From: an uncultured Siphonobacter sp.
GTDB taxonomy: Bacteria > Bacteroidota > Bacteroidia > Cytophagales > Spirosomataceae
NCBI GenBank assembly: GCA_913775095.1
Contig: CAJYIW010000018.1
Coordinates: 124,001-188,000 of the forward strand
DNA length: 64,000 nt
Direction: 5' to 3'
Part shown: positions 18,465-26,839 of the stretch, in pieces
How the letters are laid out: every line of letters starts with the position of its first letter
Position numbering within the stretch: the stretch's first letter is position 1
Program-made: the position numbers and the translations under genes
Notes under the pieces: generated by a model
Database searches by the model: none
What the model saw: only the letters and a program-made list of their open reading frames with translations
What the model was told of the DNA's origin: nothing

Positions 18465-19718
18465 TTAGGCTTGCTGAGCAGCTTTTCTACTCTTGCAGGC
18501 ATTTTGCCGAATGGCTCTTTTTCGACGGCGAACCTCTTTTTTCAGTAACGTAAATTCCCGGCTGGCTTGTCCGGCCACCGAAGTGTTCTCTTCAGCCCGA
18601 CGGAACAAGTAAGGCATAACAGCTTCGATTGGTCCGTAAGGAACGTACTTGGCCACGTTGTATCCCGCATGCGACAGGTTAAAACTAATGTTATCACTCA
18701 TGCCCAGTAGCTGAGCAAACCAGAAGTGTTGATCATTGGCCGTGATACCCAGTTCTTTCATTTTCTGAACCATCAGCAGACACGAATATTCATTGTGCGT
18801 ACCCAGACAGATCGACAGGATATCGTGATTGTCCAGGAAGTATTGCAATGCCTTATTATAGGCCTGATCCGTATCTTCTTTGGTCTCATGAATAGGATCA
18901 GAATATTCCATTTCGTGAGCTCGCTGACGTTCCCGTTCCATATACGCCCCACGGACCAGCTTAATGCCTAATTCATACCCTTTGGTACGAGCCGTCTCTG
19001 TAGCTTTTACCAGATTAGAATAACTTTCCGTACGATACATTTGATACGTATTCCAGACGATGCATTCCTGATGGTTATATAAATCCATCATTTCATAAGT
19101 CAGAGTATCAATGGTATCCTGAATCCAGGTTTCCTCAGCATCGATAAAGATCCGAACGTGGAGGTCGTGGGCGGCCTTGCATAAGGTATTCATGCGGGCT
19201 TTTACCCGACTGAAAGCTGCTTTTTCTTCCGTCGATAAATCTTTCCCAGATTGTACTTTTTCCAGTAACTCAACCGTAGCAATACCCGTTACCTTGAACA
19301 CGGAAAAAGGCACGGCGGGCGATTCCGCCGCTTTTCTGATCGTCAGAAGAATCTCTTCCACGGTATGGTTAAAACTTTCTTCCGACTCCTCTCCTTCTAC
19401 CGAATAATCCAGGATGGTGCCAATGTGAGCATTGTCCAGTTGCCGGATGGTATCATTGCAACCTTCGATGGTTTCACCACCGCAGAAATGCTCAAAAATG
19501 GTGTTTTTAATGGCTCCTTTGATAGGAAATTTGAGCATTAAAAACAATTTGATGAAAAAGGTGCCTATCTTTACAAGCCAATTTCGATTCATGGCAGCGA
19601 AGATGAAAAAGGTCTTCTTGAGTTGCCAGTCGGATTGGTTAGCAAAAGCTACCGAAGTGTCGTCAAATGAAATAGTTTTTTCCTGTTGTTGATGACTCGG
19701 AGCTTTCAAAATGTCCAT
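18465..19718 (-). CDS. Proline dehydrogenase family protein
   Basis: 417 residues from the ATG at 19716-19718 (MDILKAPS). It is a FAD enzyme oxidising proline to pyrroline-5-carboxylate. Family motifs seen in order are RIFIDAEETWIQ, YQMYRTESY, LVRGAYMERER, GTHNEYS, QLLGMSDN and YVPYGPIEAVMPYLFRRAEEN. It is monofunctional: no P5C dehydrogenase domain is fused. The N-terminal 90 residues form an extra helical region. Proline synthesis genes (proBA) are 18 kb away in the same window. Confidence 0.93.
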   Translation of the reverse strand: MDILKAPSHQQQEKTISFDDTSVAFANQSDWQLKKTFFIFAAMNRNWLVKIGTFFIKLFLMLKFPIKGAIKNTIFEHFCGGETIEGCNDTIRQLDNAHIGTILDYSVEGEESEESFNHTVEEILLTIRKAAESPAVPFSVFKVTGIATVELLEKVQSGKDLSTEEKAAFSRVKARMNTLCKAAHDLHVRIFIDAEETWIQDTIDTLTYEMMDLYNHQECIVWNTYQMYRTESYSNLVKATETARTKGYELGIKLVRGAYMERERQRAHEMEYSDPIHETKEDTDQAYNKALQYFLDNHDILSICLGTHNEYSCLLMVQKMKELGITANDQHFWFAQLLGMSDNISFNLSHAGYNVAKYVPYGPIEAVMPYLFRRAEENTSVAGQASREFTLLKKEVRRRKRAIRQNACKSRKAAQQA

Positions 19719-19843
19719 TTTGGGCATGGGAAGTGAACCGTGTTAGTGTGAAAGTGAATATAGCGGTCAGGTTCAGGTTAGAGCGTCCTATGAATACTCT
19801 TGACGAAAACTTTTCAGAATTTTTATTTTCCGAAAAGCGATTA

Positions 19844-19877
19844 CAAAGGTAAGACGAAACGCTCTGCATTTTTACAA
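19844..19877 (-). promoter_or_regulatory. Promoter candidate for proline dehydrogenase
   Basis: On the minus strand a TACCTTTG box (plus strand CAAAGGTA, 19844-19851) has a TTG 23 bases upstream (CAA at 19875-19877), fitting the Bacteroidota TTG-N17-23-TAnnTTTG pattern. The leader to the start at 19718 would be about 120 nt. Confidence 0.5.
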
Positions 19878-19907
19878 GTCAGTACTGATTTTTTTAATAA
19901 AAAAGCC

Positions 19908-19915
19908 TACCTTTG
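19908..19915 (+). promoter_or_regulatory. Promoter box upstream of DAHP synthase-chorismate mutase
   Basis: TACCTTTG fits TAnnTTTG. The start codon is at 20055, so the leader would be about 130 nt. No clear TTG is at the usual distance. The 19719-20054 gap holds this and the divergent box but no visible gene. Confidence 0.45.
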
Positions 19916-20054
19916 AAAGGTTAATTAACTGATTTTAAGTTTGTTAATATCAGGATAACCATAAAAGATTTGGCTTAGACGTTACACTTCATCATAATAA
20001 ACTGCCCCCAGGCTTTTTGAACAAATAAACGCTTACTAATTAACGATTTACAAG

Positions 20055-21155
20055 ATGAGTGCGACGCTGGATATTGTGCCTTTACAGGATTGGATCAACA
20101 CCAACGGTAAGCCCTTGATGATTGCGGGTCCCTGTAGTGCAGAAACTGAAGAACAAGTTTGGGATACGGTTACCCAAATTGCAAAAGAGGGGTATGCCCA
20201 CGTGATTCGTGCGGGTGTATGGAAACCCCGTACCCGTCCCGGAAGTTTTGAAGGAATGGGAGAAGCAGCTTTACCCTGGTTAGCAGCTGCCAAAAAAGAA
20301 ACAGGTCTTCCCCTGGCTATCGAAGTAGCAAGTCCTGATCATATTGAACTGGCTCTTAAATACGGCGTTGATATCTTGTGGATCGGGGCCCGTACAACGG
20401 TGAACCCCTTTAACGTTCAGGACATTGCTGACGCTTTAAAAGGAGTTGATATTCCGGTACTGGTTAAAAACCCTGTTAACCCTGATTTAGCTCTGTGGAT
20501 TGGAGCTCTGGAACGTCTTCAAAATTCCGGCCTGAAGAAATTGGCGGCTATTCACCGCGGTTTCTCGAACATGCAGGAAACGAAATACCGTAACTCTCCC
20601 ATGTGGCAGGTAGCGATTGAACTGAAACGTCAGTTACCTAACCTACCCATCATCGGTGATCCTAGCCACATGGCTGGAAAACGTCAGTACCTGGGTGAAT
20701 TGACTCAGCGTTTCTTCGATCTGAATTACGATGGTCTGATCATTGAATCACACCGTAATCCAGATGAGGCCTGGTCTGATGCCTCTCAACAATTAACGCC
20801 TGCGGCTTTGGGCGACCTGCTTCGCAGCATGCAGGTGCGTGAGTCAGATTCTTCTGATTCCGTGTACCACAGCCACATGGATGAACTCCGGGCGAAAGTA
20901 GATAACATCGACCGCGAACTGCTGGAAGTGTTAGCTACCCGGATGGCCATCGTTGAGAAAATGGGTGAATACAAACGTGACAACGGTGTAACCATTTTCC
21001 AGATCGATCGCTGGAAACAAGTGCACGCATCACGGGCAGAAATGGCTCAGAAACTAGGTCTCTACTCTGATCTAGTAGAAGATTTATATCGCCTGATCCA
21101 CGAAGCATCGATCCGCAAACAAACGGAAGTAATGAATTCAGTTTCTCAGTCTTAA
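20055..21155 (+). CDS. Bifunctional DAHP synthase / chorismate mutase
   Basis: 366 residues. Residues 1-260 are a KDO8P-synthase-like (type I beta) DAHP synthase: IAGPCSAET, KPRTRPGSF, WIGARTTVNPF, IHRGFSN and DPSHMAGKR are visible. Residues 275-355 are an AroQ-type chorismate mutase (ELRAKVDNIDRELLEVL, KMGEYKRDNG). The fusion feeds erythrose-4-phosphate and PEP into the shikimate pathway and turns chorismate into prephenate. This domain order is known in Bacteroidota, where the mutase domain can confer prephenate feedback. It is a single gene with its own terminator. Confidence 0.95.
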   Translation: MSATLDIVPLQDWINTNGKPLMIAGPCSAETEEQVWDTVTQIAKEGYAHVIRAGVWKPRTRPGSFEGMGEAALPWLAAAKKETGLPLAIEVASPDHIELALKYGVDILWIGARTTVNPFNVQDIADALKGVDIPVLVKNPVNPDLALWIGALERLQNSGLKKLAAIHRGFSNMQETKYRNSPMWQVAIELKRQLPNLPIIGDPSHMAGKRQYLGELTQRFFDLNYDGLIIESHRNPDEAWSDASQQLTPAALGDLLRSMQVRESDSSDSVYHSHMDELRAKVDNIDRELLEVLATRMAIVEKMGEYKRDNGVTIFQIDRWKQVHASRAEMAQKLGLYSDLVEDLYRLIHEASIRKQTEVMNSVSQS

Positions 21156-21171
21156 TCTGAGATTGATTATA

Positions 21172-21205
21172 AAAAATGAGGTCGCTATCCAGTGACCTCA
21201 TTTTT
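21172..21205 (+). terminator. Intrinsic terminator
   Basis: A 12-bp perfect stem (21172-21183 with 21194-21205, core ATGAGGTC), A-run and T-run on either side, just after the DAHP synthase gene. Confidence 0.9.
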
Positions 21206-21284
21206 ATTTTAAGGCTATTTTCATGTAAAGCACCGGGCATTTTTGCTTTTTTACGACCTCATTTGATATACGTCATTTCCATCC

Positions 21285-22532
21285 ATGAAAACCCCTCCCA
21301 CCGATCCATTTGCGGCCCTGCGATACAAAGAGTTTACCTTTTATGGTCTCGGAAGTTTCTTCTTCACCACCGCTATTCTGATTCAGGAGGTCGTGCTGGG
21401 GTACCAGATTTACCGCATCACTCGCGATCCGCTGGCCTTGGGTTTGGTGGGCCTCGCTGAAGCGATTCCTTACATTTCTCTGGCTTTATTAGGCGGCCAT
21501 TTAGCGGATAAATACGACAAGAAAACGATCATTCTCTTAAGTTTATCCGTCATTCTTGCGGGCTCGTTTATTTTGCATTGGGCTACCTTACCCGAAACAC
21601 GGGCCGTTCATGATGATGGCTTCCTGTTGATGATTATTTACTCAGTGGTAGCATTAATCGGTTTTGCCCGTGGCTTTTACAGCCCCGCTACGGCTTCTTT
21701 AAAAGCCTTTCTGACGCCCCGTGAAGTGTATGCGAATGCGGCCTCCTGGTACAGTTCCTTCTGGCAAACCGGAGCCATTCTTGGACCGGGCATCGCAGGC
21801 TTCCTGTACAGCTGGGTAGGCATGTCAGGCACCATGTGGCTGGTGATCGCCAGTATTGGAATCGTTTTTATACTCTTTTCCTTTATTAAAAAGAAACCCA
21901 TTCCCGAACCTACGCACGAGGAAACCAGTGTCTGGCAGAGCATTAAAGAAGGAATTGGTTTTGTCTTTGGCAGTAAAATTCTTCTGTACTCCATTTCGCT
22001 GGATTTGGTAGCCGTACTTTTTGGAGGAGTAGTCGCCATCTTACCTGTTTTTGCGGAAGATGTACTGAAGGTGGGAGCCGAAGGGCTCGGTATCCTTCGG
22101 GCCGCACCGTCCGTTGGAGCGGTTCTTACCCTTGTTGGCACTGCCGTGTATTCTCCCGTGCGAAAAGCCTGGCTCAACATGATGATCGCCGTCGCCGGAT
22201 TTGGCGTCGCTACCATCATCTTTGCCCTCTCCACTCACTTCTGGCTGTCCGTCCTGATGTTGTTCCTTACGGGTGCCTTTGACAGCATCAGCGTCGTGAT
22301 TCGTCAGGCTATTTTACAATTGGTTCCACCCGATGAAATTCGGGGGCGGGTACTGTCCGTTAACAGTATCTTTGTCAGTACTTCCAATGAAATTGGAGCC
22401 TTTGAATCCGGTCTGTTAGCGAAAGCGTTTGGCACCGTTCCCTCCGTTCTCATTGGGGGAAGTTTGACCCTGGTCATTGTCGGACTCATCTGGATAAAAA
22501 CGAAAGAATTGCTGCACGTAAAGTTGATATAA
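21285..22532 (+). CDS. MFS transporter (EntS-like)
   Basis: 415 residues with about 12 hydrophobic segments. The MFS loop motif appears as GGHLADKYDKKTI after segment 2, and the C-terminal half has the matching DEIRGRVLSVNSIF. This matches the MFS_3/enterobactin-exporter-like group, whose members export small molecules or are uncharacterised. No siderophore or drug gene lies nearby, so the substrate is open. A 20-bp terminator follows. Confidence 0.9.
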   Translation: MKTPPTDPFAALRYKEFTFYGLGSFFFTTAILIQEVVLGYQIYRITRDPLALGLVGLAEAIPYISLALLGGHLADKYDKKTIILLSLSVILAGSFILHWATLPETRAVHDDGFLLMIIYSVVALIGFARGFYSPATASLKAFLTPREVYANAASWYSSFWQTGAILGPGIAGFLYSWVGMSGTMWLVIASIGIVFILFSFIKKKPIPEPTHEETSVWQSIKEGIGFVFGSKILLYSISLDLVAVLFGGVVAILPVFAEDVLKVGAEGLGILRAAPSVGAVLTLVGTAVYSPVRKAWLNMMIAVAGFGVATIIFALSTHFWLSVLMLFLTGAFDSISVVIRQAILQLVPPDEIRGRVLSVNSIFVSTSNEIGAFESGLLAKAFGTVPSVLIGGSLTLVIVGLIWIKTKELLHVKLI

Positions 22533-22560
22533 AGAGATCCAATAACTAACATCAACCCAT

Positions 22561-22604
22561 TCAATGAAAAAGGCTAACCTTCACAGGTTAGCCTTTTTCA
22601 TTGA
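22561..22604. terminator. Bidirectional terminator with 20-bp perfect stem
   Basis: 22561-22580 pairs exactly with 22585-22604 around a TCAC loop (core AAAAAGGCTAACCT). It separates the plus-strand MFS gene from the small minus-strand gene. Confidence 0.93.
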
Positions 22605-22609
22605 AATTA

Positions 22610-22744
22610 TTACTCGAAAATCTTTAGTCCGAAATAACCGAGGGCGAGCCAGAGTAAGCCTTTAATCAGAAAGAAAAAAAAGCCCGCCCAGCCTAACCGC
22701 TTAATCCAGCCTTTCCAGCCAGAAGTTGGTGCTTTTTGTTCCAT
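22610..22744 (-). CDS. Small single-pass membrane protein, 44 residues
   Basis: Minus strand from ATG (22742-22744) to TAA (22610-22612). It opens MEQKAPTSGWKGWIKRLGWA, then has a strongly hydrophobic segment of about 22 residues rich in Phe, Leu and Gly, and ends GYFGLKIFE. Basic residues before the helix suggest the N-terminus stays in the cytoplasm. The reading frame ends exactly at the terminator and begins 74 bp after the M20 stop, so it could be the last gene of the arg-side transcript. Small proteins of this kind are commonly missed. Function unknown. Confidence 0.65.
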   Translation of the reverse strand: MEQKAPTSGWKGWIKRLGWAGFFFFLIKGLLWLALGYFGLKIFE

Positions 22745-22818
22745 AATGTTTAGAATGATTCTACAGAAATCAAAACTCGGAAAAAAGATTCGGTTCTCCC
22801 AGCTATTCGGAAAATTTA

Positions 22819-23922
22819 TCAGGCTACGTCCTTCGCTAAAACGACATATTTCAGCATTTCAATGTATAACTGAATCCCTTCTTCAATTTCATGCAGGTAA
22901 ATAAACTCATCGGCCTGATGCGAGCGGGCCGAATCCCCCGGTCCCATTTTGAGCGAATGACAGCCAATCACGGCCTGATCAGAAGTGGTGGGAGAACCAT
23001 AAGTATTACGTCCTAAGGCAATACCCGCCTGTACGATCGGGTGTTCCGTTGGAATGCTGGAAGGATGCAACCGCACCGAACGGGCCTGAACTTCCGACTT
23101 CAGGTGAGCCTGAATGATGTCACAGGTTTCTTCCAGCGTATATTGATCGGTTACCCGAACGTCCAGCGTAAAATGACAGCTGGCCGGAACGACGTTATGC
23201 TGCTTATTTTCGGTCTGAATCACCGTCGCCGACATTTTCATGTTCCCCAGCGTAGGAGATACTTTAGGGAACTGAAACGAACGAACCCAGGCAATGTCAT
23301 CCAGGGCTTTATAAAGGGCATTTTCGCCTTCTTCCCGGGCGGCATGACCGGCTTTACCCTGAGCCATACAATCCAGCACCAGTAATCCTTTTTCAGCAAT
23401 AGCCAGGTGCATTTGCGTGGGTTCACCCACAATGGCAAACTCTACTTCCCCCAGTTTACCGGAATTCCAGAGTAACTCCATGCCGTTTTTACCGGATATT
23501 TCTTCTTCGGAAGAAGCCGCAAAAACGACGTTATATTTTAAATCAGTACGATGATAGAAGTAACAGAACGTTGCCAGTAAGGAAACCAGACATCCTCCGG
23601 CATCATTCGAACCCAGGCCAAAAAGTTTTCCTTCCTCATCCACCAGCGGGTTAAAAGGATCTAACGTCCATTTGGGATTAGGCTTTACGGTATCGTGGTG
23701 CGAATTAAGTAATACCGTTGGAAGTTCTGAATTGTAGTATTTATTCTTCGACCAGAGATTATTATGCAGACGGGAGAAGGGAATGTTCCGTTCCCGAAAA
23801 AATTCTTCAATCAAATACGCAGTCTGGTCTTCTTCTCGACTAAACGAAGGCGTAGCAATGAGTCGTTTTAATAATTCAATGGAGTCGCTGGTTAGGCTTT
23901 CAATTAAGTTTGCAATGGCCAT
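22819..23922 (-). CDS. argE: M20-family metallopeptidase, N-acylornithine/N-acylcitrulline deacylase
   Basis: 367 residues from the ATG at 23920-23922 (MAIANLIESL). A longer frame back to 24051 would overlap the upstream gene and is not family-like. Zinc-site motifs are LNSHHDTVKP, GSNDAGGC and SSEEEISG, with a bacterial-exopeptidase dimerisation domain in the middle. Because the cluster encodes an acylornithine carbamoyltransferase, the in vivo substrate is probably an N-acylcitrulline rather than acetylornithine. It is the last enzyme gene of the arginine run; a hairpin lies in the 53-bp spacer upstream. Confidence 0.88.
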   Translation of the reverse strand: MAIANLIESLTSDSIELLKRLIATPSFSREEDQTAYLIEEFFRERNIPFSRLHNNLWSKNKYYNSELPTVLLNSHHDTVKPNPKWTLDPFNPLVDEEGKLFGLGSNDAGGCLVSLLATFCYFYHRTDLKYNVVFAASSEEEISGKNGMELLWNSGKLGEVEFAIVGEPTQMHLAIAEKGLLVLDCMAQGKAGHAAREEGENALYKALDDIAWVRSFQFPKVSPTLGNMKMSATVIQTENKQHNVVPASCHFTLDVRVTDQYTLEETCDIIQAHLKSEVQARSVRLHPSSIPTEHPIVQAGIALGRNTYGSPTTSDQAVIGCHSLKMGPGDSARSHQADEFIYLHEIEEGIQLYIEMLKYVVLAKDVA

Positions 23923-23936
23923 ACGTAAAAAGTTAA

Positions 23937-23966
23937 AATGGATCAAACCCGAAGACCTGATCCATT
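23937..23966 (-). terminator. Hairpin between ADP-ribosylglycohydrolase and M20 deacylase
   Basis: AATGGATCA (23937-23945) pairs with TGATCCATT (23958-23966). In the minus-strand transcript it is followed by a short U-rich stretch, so it may partially terminate before the deacylase gene. Confidence 0.5.
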
Positions 23967-23975
23967 TCTGGGGTG

Positions 23976-24932
23976 TTAAACAGAGAGTGACTGAGTAAAT
24001 CGCTCCGCTAAATTTTCGATATCCTGCCTCCGGGCTATGTCCTGAAGCCATTCCGCTGGTAAGGCCTGAAATCCATAATATACGCCAGATAACCCACCGG
24101 TTAAGGAGCCCGTAGTATCGGTATTATCACCCAGGTTGACCGCTTTCAGGACGGCTTCTGAAAAGGACTGAGACGTAAGGAAACACCATAAAGCTGCTTC
24201 CAGCGAATGCACGACGTAACCGGAGGAGAAAATTTCGGATTCGGGAATCCGGGTCAGGTCTTCTTTGAGAATTCTGGCAAACAGCTCGCATTCATCCGCG
24301 GGCCCGGTTTCTTCAAAAAACGGACACATGGTTTGCTGGATGCTGTAATAAGCCTCAATTTTATCTTTTCCGGAAAGTAGTTCCTGAATATAACTCACCA
24401 GCAGAAAGCAGGCATGAGCCGAACGGATGTGTCCATGGGTAATAGCCGACGTTTTCCGAACCAGTTCAAAACGCTCTCCCATACTCAGATGGGGCTTGCG
24501 GTACTGCAGGTAAAACGCTAAGGGAGGAATCCGCATGAGTGAGCCATTGCCATTACACAGTTCGCTTACTTCACCGGCTTCGGTAGGTTCTGCTCCGTTC
24601 TCCAGCCGGTCCAGCGAGTTACGGGTGGCAAAACCAATGTCAAAAACAACGCCATTGGCCGTCCATTCGCCCTGATGATACCAGCTTAAAAAACGATTGG
24701 CCAGGTCCCGGTAATTCAGGCCATGGATCAGCGTTTCTACGGTCTGATAGGTCAGAGCACTATCATCCGACCAGGTACCGGCGGGCTGATAATGCGTCCC
24801 GAATGCTCTCAGGCCATTGACGGGTTTTTCCTTTAAAAACTTACGGTTTGAAAATTCCACCGGAACGCCCATTGCATCTCCAATGGCAGTGCCTAAAAGA
24901 TAGCCTTTTACTTGGGAGTCGAGGTGATTCAT
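23976..24932 (-). CDS. ADP-ribosylglycohydrolase family protein
   Basis: 318 residues, the normal length. GYLLGTAIGDAMGVPVEF and TWSDDSALT give the first Mg-binding cluster, and GDNTDTTGSLTGGLSG the second; both ADP-ribosylhydrolase (DraG/ARH) metal sites look intact. Family members remove ADP-ribose from arginine (ARH1, DraG), serine or small molecules. It sits inside the arginine cluster, 28 bp after argB and 53 bp before the deacylase, on the same strand. Its role there is not known. No ADP-ribosyltransferase gene is in the window. Confidence 0.93.
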   Translation of the reverse strand: MNHLDSQVKGYLLGTAIGDAMGVPVEFSNRKFLKEKPVNGLRAFGTHYQPAGTWSDDSALTYQTVETLIHGLNYRDLANRFLSWYHQGEWTANGVVFDIGFATRNSLDRLENGAEPTEAGEVSELCNGNGSLMRIPPLAFYLQYRKPHLSMGERFELVRKTSAITHGHIRSAHACFLLVSYIQELLSGKDKIEAYYSIQQTMCPFFEETGPADECELFARILKEDLTRIPESEIFSSGYVVHSLEAALWCFLTSQSFSEAVLKAVNLGDNTDTTGSLTGGLSGVYYGFQALPAEWLQDIARRQDIENLAERFTQSLSV

Positions 24933-24960
24933 AAGGTGTTGCGTATAATAATAGAGTCGG

Positions 24961-25746
24961 TTACTTCAGCCGGATGCGAGTACCGGCAGAACCTTCGGAA
25001 ACGGCCTGACGTAAATCAGCCGCGTGGCAAATGGTTACCTGCTTTACGCCATCCGCTAAGGCTTTGAAGGCATTATCCAGCTTGGGAACCATTCCGGCGT
25101 AAATGGCACCGGAAGCTTTATGTTCGGCGTACGTTTCGGGTAACAGTTCTGGAATGACACTGGAATCGTCGTCGGGATTAGTCAGTACGCCCTTTTTTTC
25201 GAAACAATATACCAAATTTACTTCAAAATGCTTCGCCAACGCTACCGAGATGGCCTGAGCCTGCGTATCCGCATTGGTATTCAGCATGGAAGCCAGGGAG
25301 GCGTCGAAAGTCAGGGGAGCGAAAACGGGAACCAGTCCTACTTCCAGAAAACGCTTGATTTGCTCATCGTTCACGGATTCAATATCTCCGACAAACCCGT
25401 AATCAACGCTCCAGCCCGTCCGTTTTCTGGAACGGATAATACCTCCATCGGCTCCGGTAAGTCCAAGAGCATTACAGTCCAACGATTGTAACTGAGCAAC
25501 GAGTTGTTTATTCACCAGTCCGCCGTACACCATCGTAACGACATCGAGCATGGCCGCATCGGTTACCCGGCGACCTTCTACCATGACCGTTTCTACGTCG
25601 AGCTTGACGGCTACCTGCGTAGCAATTTTGCCCCCACCATGAACCAGAATTTTAGGTAAGGATAATTCAGCGAAATCGTTGAGGAACTGTTGCCGTAACG
25701 TAGGATTATCGACGACATTCCCGCCTATTTTAATGACAGTAAGCAT
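24961..25746 (-). CDS. argB: N-acylglutamate kinase (acetylglutamate kinase family)
   Basis: 261 residues. It phosphorylates N-acylglutamate with ATP, the second step of arginine synthesis. KIGGNVVDN at the N-terminus and ILVHGGGKIATQ (about residues 34-45) are the phosphate-binding loops, and ALGLTGADGG is also family-typical. The N-terminal arginine-sensing helix of feedback-inhibited forms is absent, as in other short argB proteins. It lies 42 bp after the carbamoyltransferase gene. Confidence 0.95.
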   Translation of the reverse strand: MLTVIKIGGNVVDNPTLRQQFLNDFAELSLPKILVHGGGKIATQVAVKLDVETVMVEGRRVTDAAMLDVVTMVYGGLVNKQLVAQLQSLDCNALGLTGADGGIIRSRKRTGWSVDYGFVGDIESVNDEQIKRFLEVGLVPVFAPLTFDASLASMLNTNADTQAQAISVALAKHFEVNLVYCFEKKGVLTNPDDDSSVIPELLPETYAEHKASGAIYAGMVPKLDNAFKALADGVKQVTICHAADLRQAVSEGSAGTRIRLK

Positions 25747-25788
25747 GTTATTTGTTCTTTAATCTGGAAATCTCCAGAGATTCCAAAC

Positions 25789-26736
25789 TTACAGATTCAA
25801 CAACATTTGCTTGATGACCGCCTGAGCTGCCCAAACCCGATTTCCCGCTTCGTGAATCACAATGGATGAGGGAGAATCCAGCACAGCGTCGTCTACCACA
25901 ATATTCCGGCGAACGGGGAGACAGTGCATGAATTTGGCATCGTTGGTCAAAGCCATTTTCTCCTGCGTGATCTTCCAGGCGGGATCACTATTCAGGATTT
26001 TACCGTAATCTTCGTAAGAAGACCAGTTTTTGGCATAAATAAAGTCAGCCCCTTCAAACGCTTCGCGTTGGTTCTGAGTGACCCGGGCATTGCCGGAAAA
26101 CTCAGGAGCCAGAGCGTAACCTTCGGGATGGGTAATCACAAAATCCACATCCGCCGCGTTCATCCACTCTGCAAAAGAGTTTGGAACGGCCTGAGGCAAG
26201 GCTTTCACGTGCGGAGCCCAGGTTAGTACCACCTTCGGACGAGTTACTTTCTTGTATTCTTCAATGGTAATCAGGTCCGTTAGTGACTGCAACGGGTGAC
26301 GCGTGGCCGACTCCAGACTCAGGATAGGCACTCCTGCATATTTCACAAACTGCTTAATGACCTCTTCGCCGTAATCCTTCGCCCGATCCGTTAAAGACGG
26401 GAAACTCCGAACCCCAATGATGTCGCAATACTGAGCCACGACGGCCGCTGCTTCTTTGATGTGTTCGGCTTTATTTCCGTTCATGATGGCTCCATCCTCA
26501 AACTCCAGCCCCCAGGAATCCGACGTCACATTCATCACCATCACTTTCATGCCCAGGTTCTCAGCCGCTTTCTGCGTGCTAAGACGGGTGCGAAGACTGG
26601 CATTAAAGAACAGTAATCCAATGGTTTTGTGGTGCCCTAACTGTTCATCCGCAAAGGGATTTTGTTTCAGACGAAGAGCTTCCTGCACCAATCCCGGCAG
26701 GTCAGGAACATCATGTACGGAAAGAAATTGTTTCAT
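25789..26736 (-). CDS. argF': N-acylornithine carbamoyltransferase
   Basis: 315 residues. It transfers the carbamoyl group to N-acetyl- or N-succinylornithine rather than free ornithine. FFNASLRTRLSTQKAA (carbamoyl-phosphate site), DIIGVRSF, ATRHPLQSLTDL, TWAPHVKALPQAVPNSF and MHCLPVRRN match the acylornithine group from Bacteroides and Xanthomonas. At residue 90, where the succinyl enzyme has Pro and the acetyl enzyme Glu, this protein has Ala (GNKAEHIKEA). Acyl specificity therefore cannot be assigned with confidence. Confidence 0.94.
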   Translation of the reverse strand: MKQFLSVHDVPDLPGLVQEALRLKQNPFADEQLGHHKTIGLLFFNASLRTRLSTQKAAENLGMKVMVMNVTSDSWGLEFEDGAIMNGNKAEHIKEAAAVVAQYCDIIGVRSFPSLTDRAKDYGEEVIKQFVKYAGVPILSLESATRHPLQSLTDLITIEEYKKVTRPKVVLTWAPHVKALPQAVPNSFAEWMNAADVDFVITHPEGYALAPEFSGNARVTQNQREAFEGADFIYAKNWSSYEDYGKILNSDPAWKITQEKMALTNDAKFMHCLPVRRNIVVDDAVLDSPSSIVIHEAGNRVWAAQAVIKQMLLNL

Positions 26737-26750
26737 TAGTTGAGTTTTGT

Positions 26751-26836
26751 GTTTAGAGTTCAGAGTTTTGTGTTTGGGGTTTAGAGTTATTCAGTACCAG
26801 TCATAACTCACTAACTCTAAACCCTAAACTCCAAAC
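26751..26836. repeat. Low-complexity G/T-arm : A/C-arm intergenic hairpin (argD / carbamoyltransferase spacer)
   Basis: The spacer consists of degenerate GTTTAGAGTT-type units on the left arm and their complements on the right. The core GGGTTTAGAGTTA (26777-26789) pairs exactly with TAACTCTAAACCC (26812-26824), and weaker pairing extends outward to 26836, just 4 bp from the argD stop. It is one of five such elements. Confidence 0.8.
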
Positions 26837-26839
26837 TTG

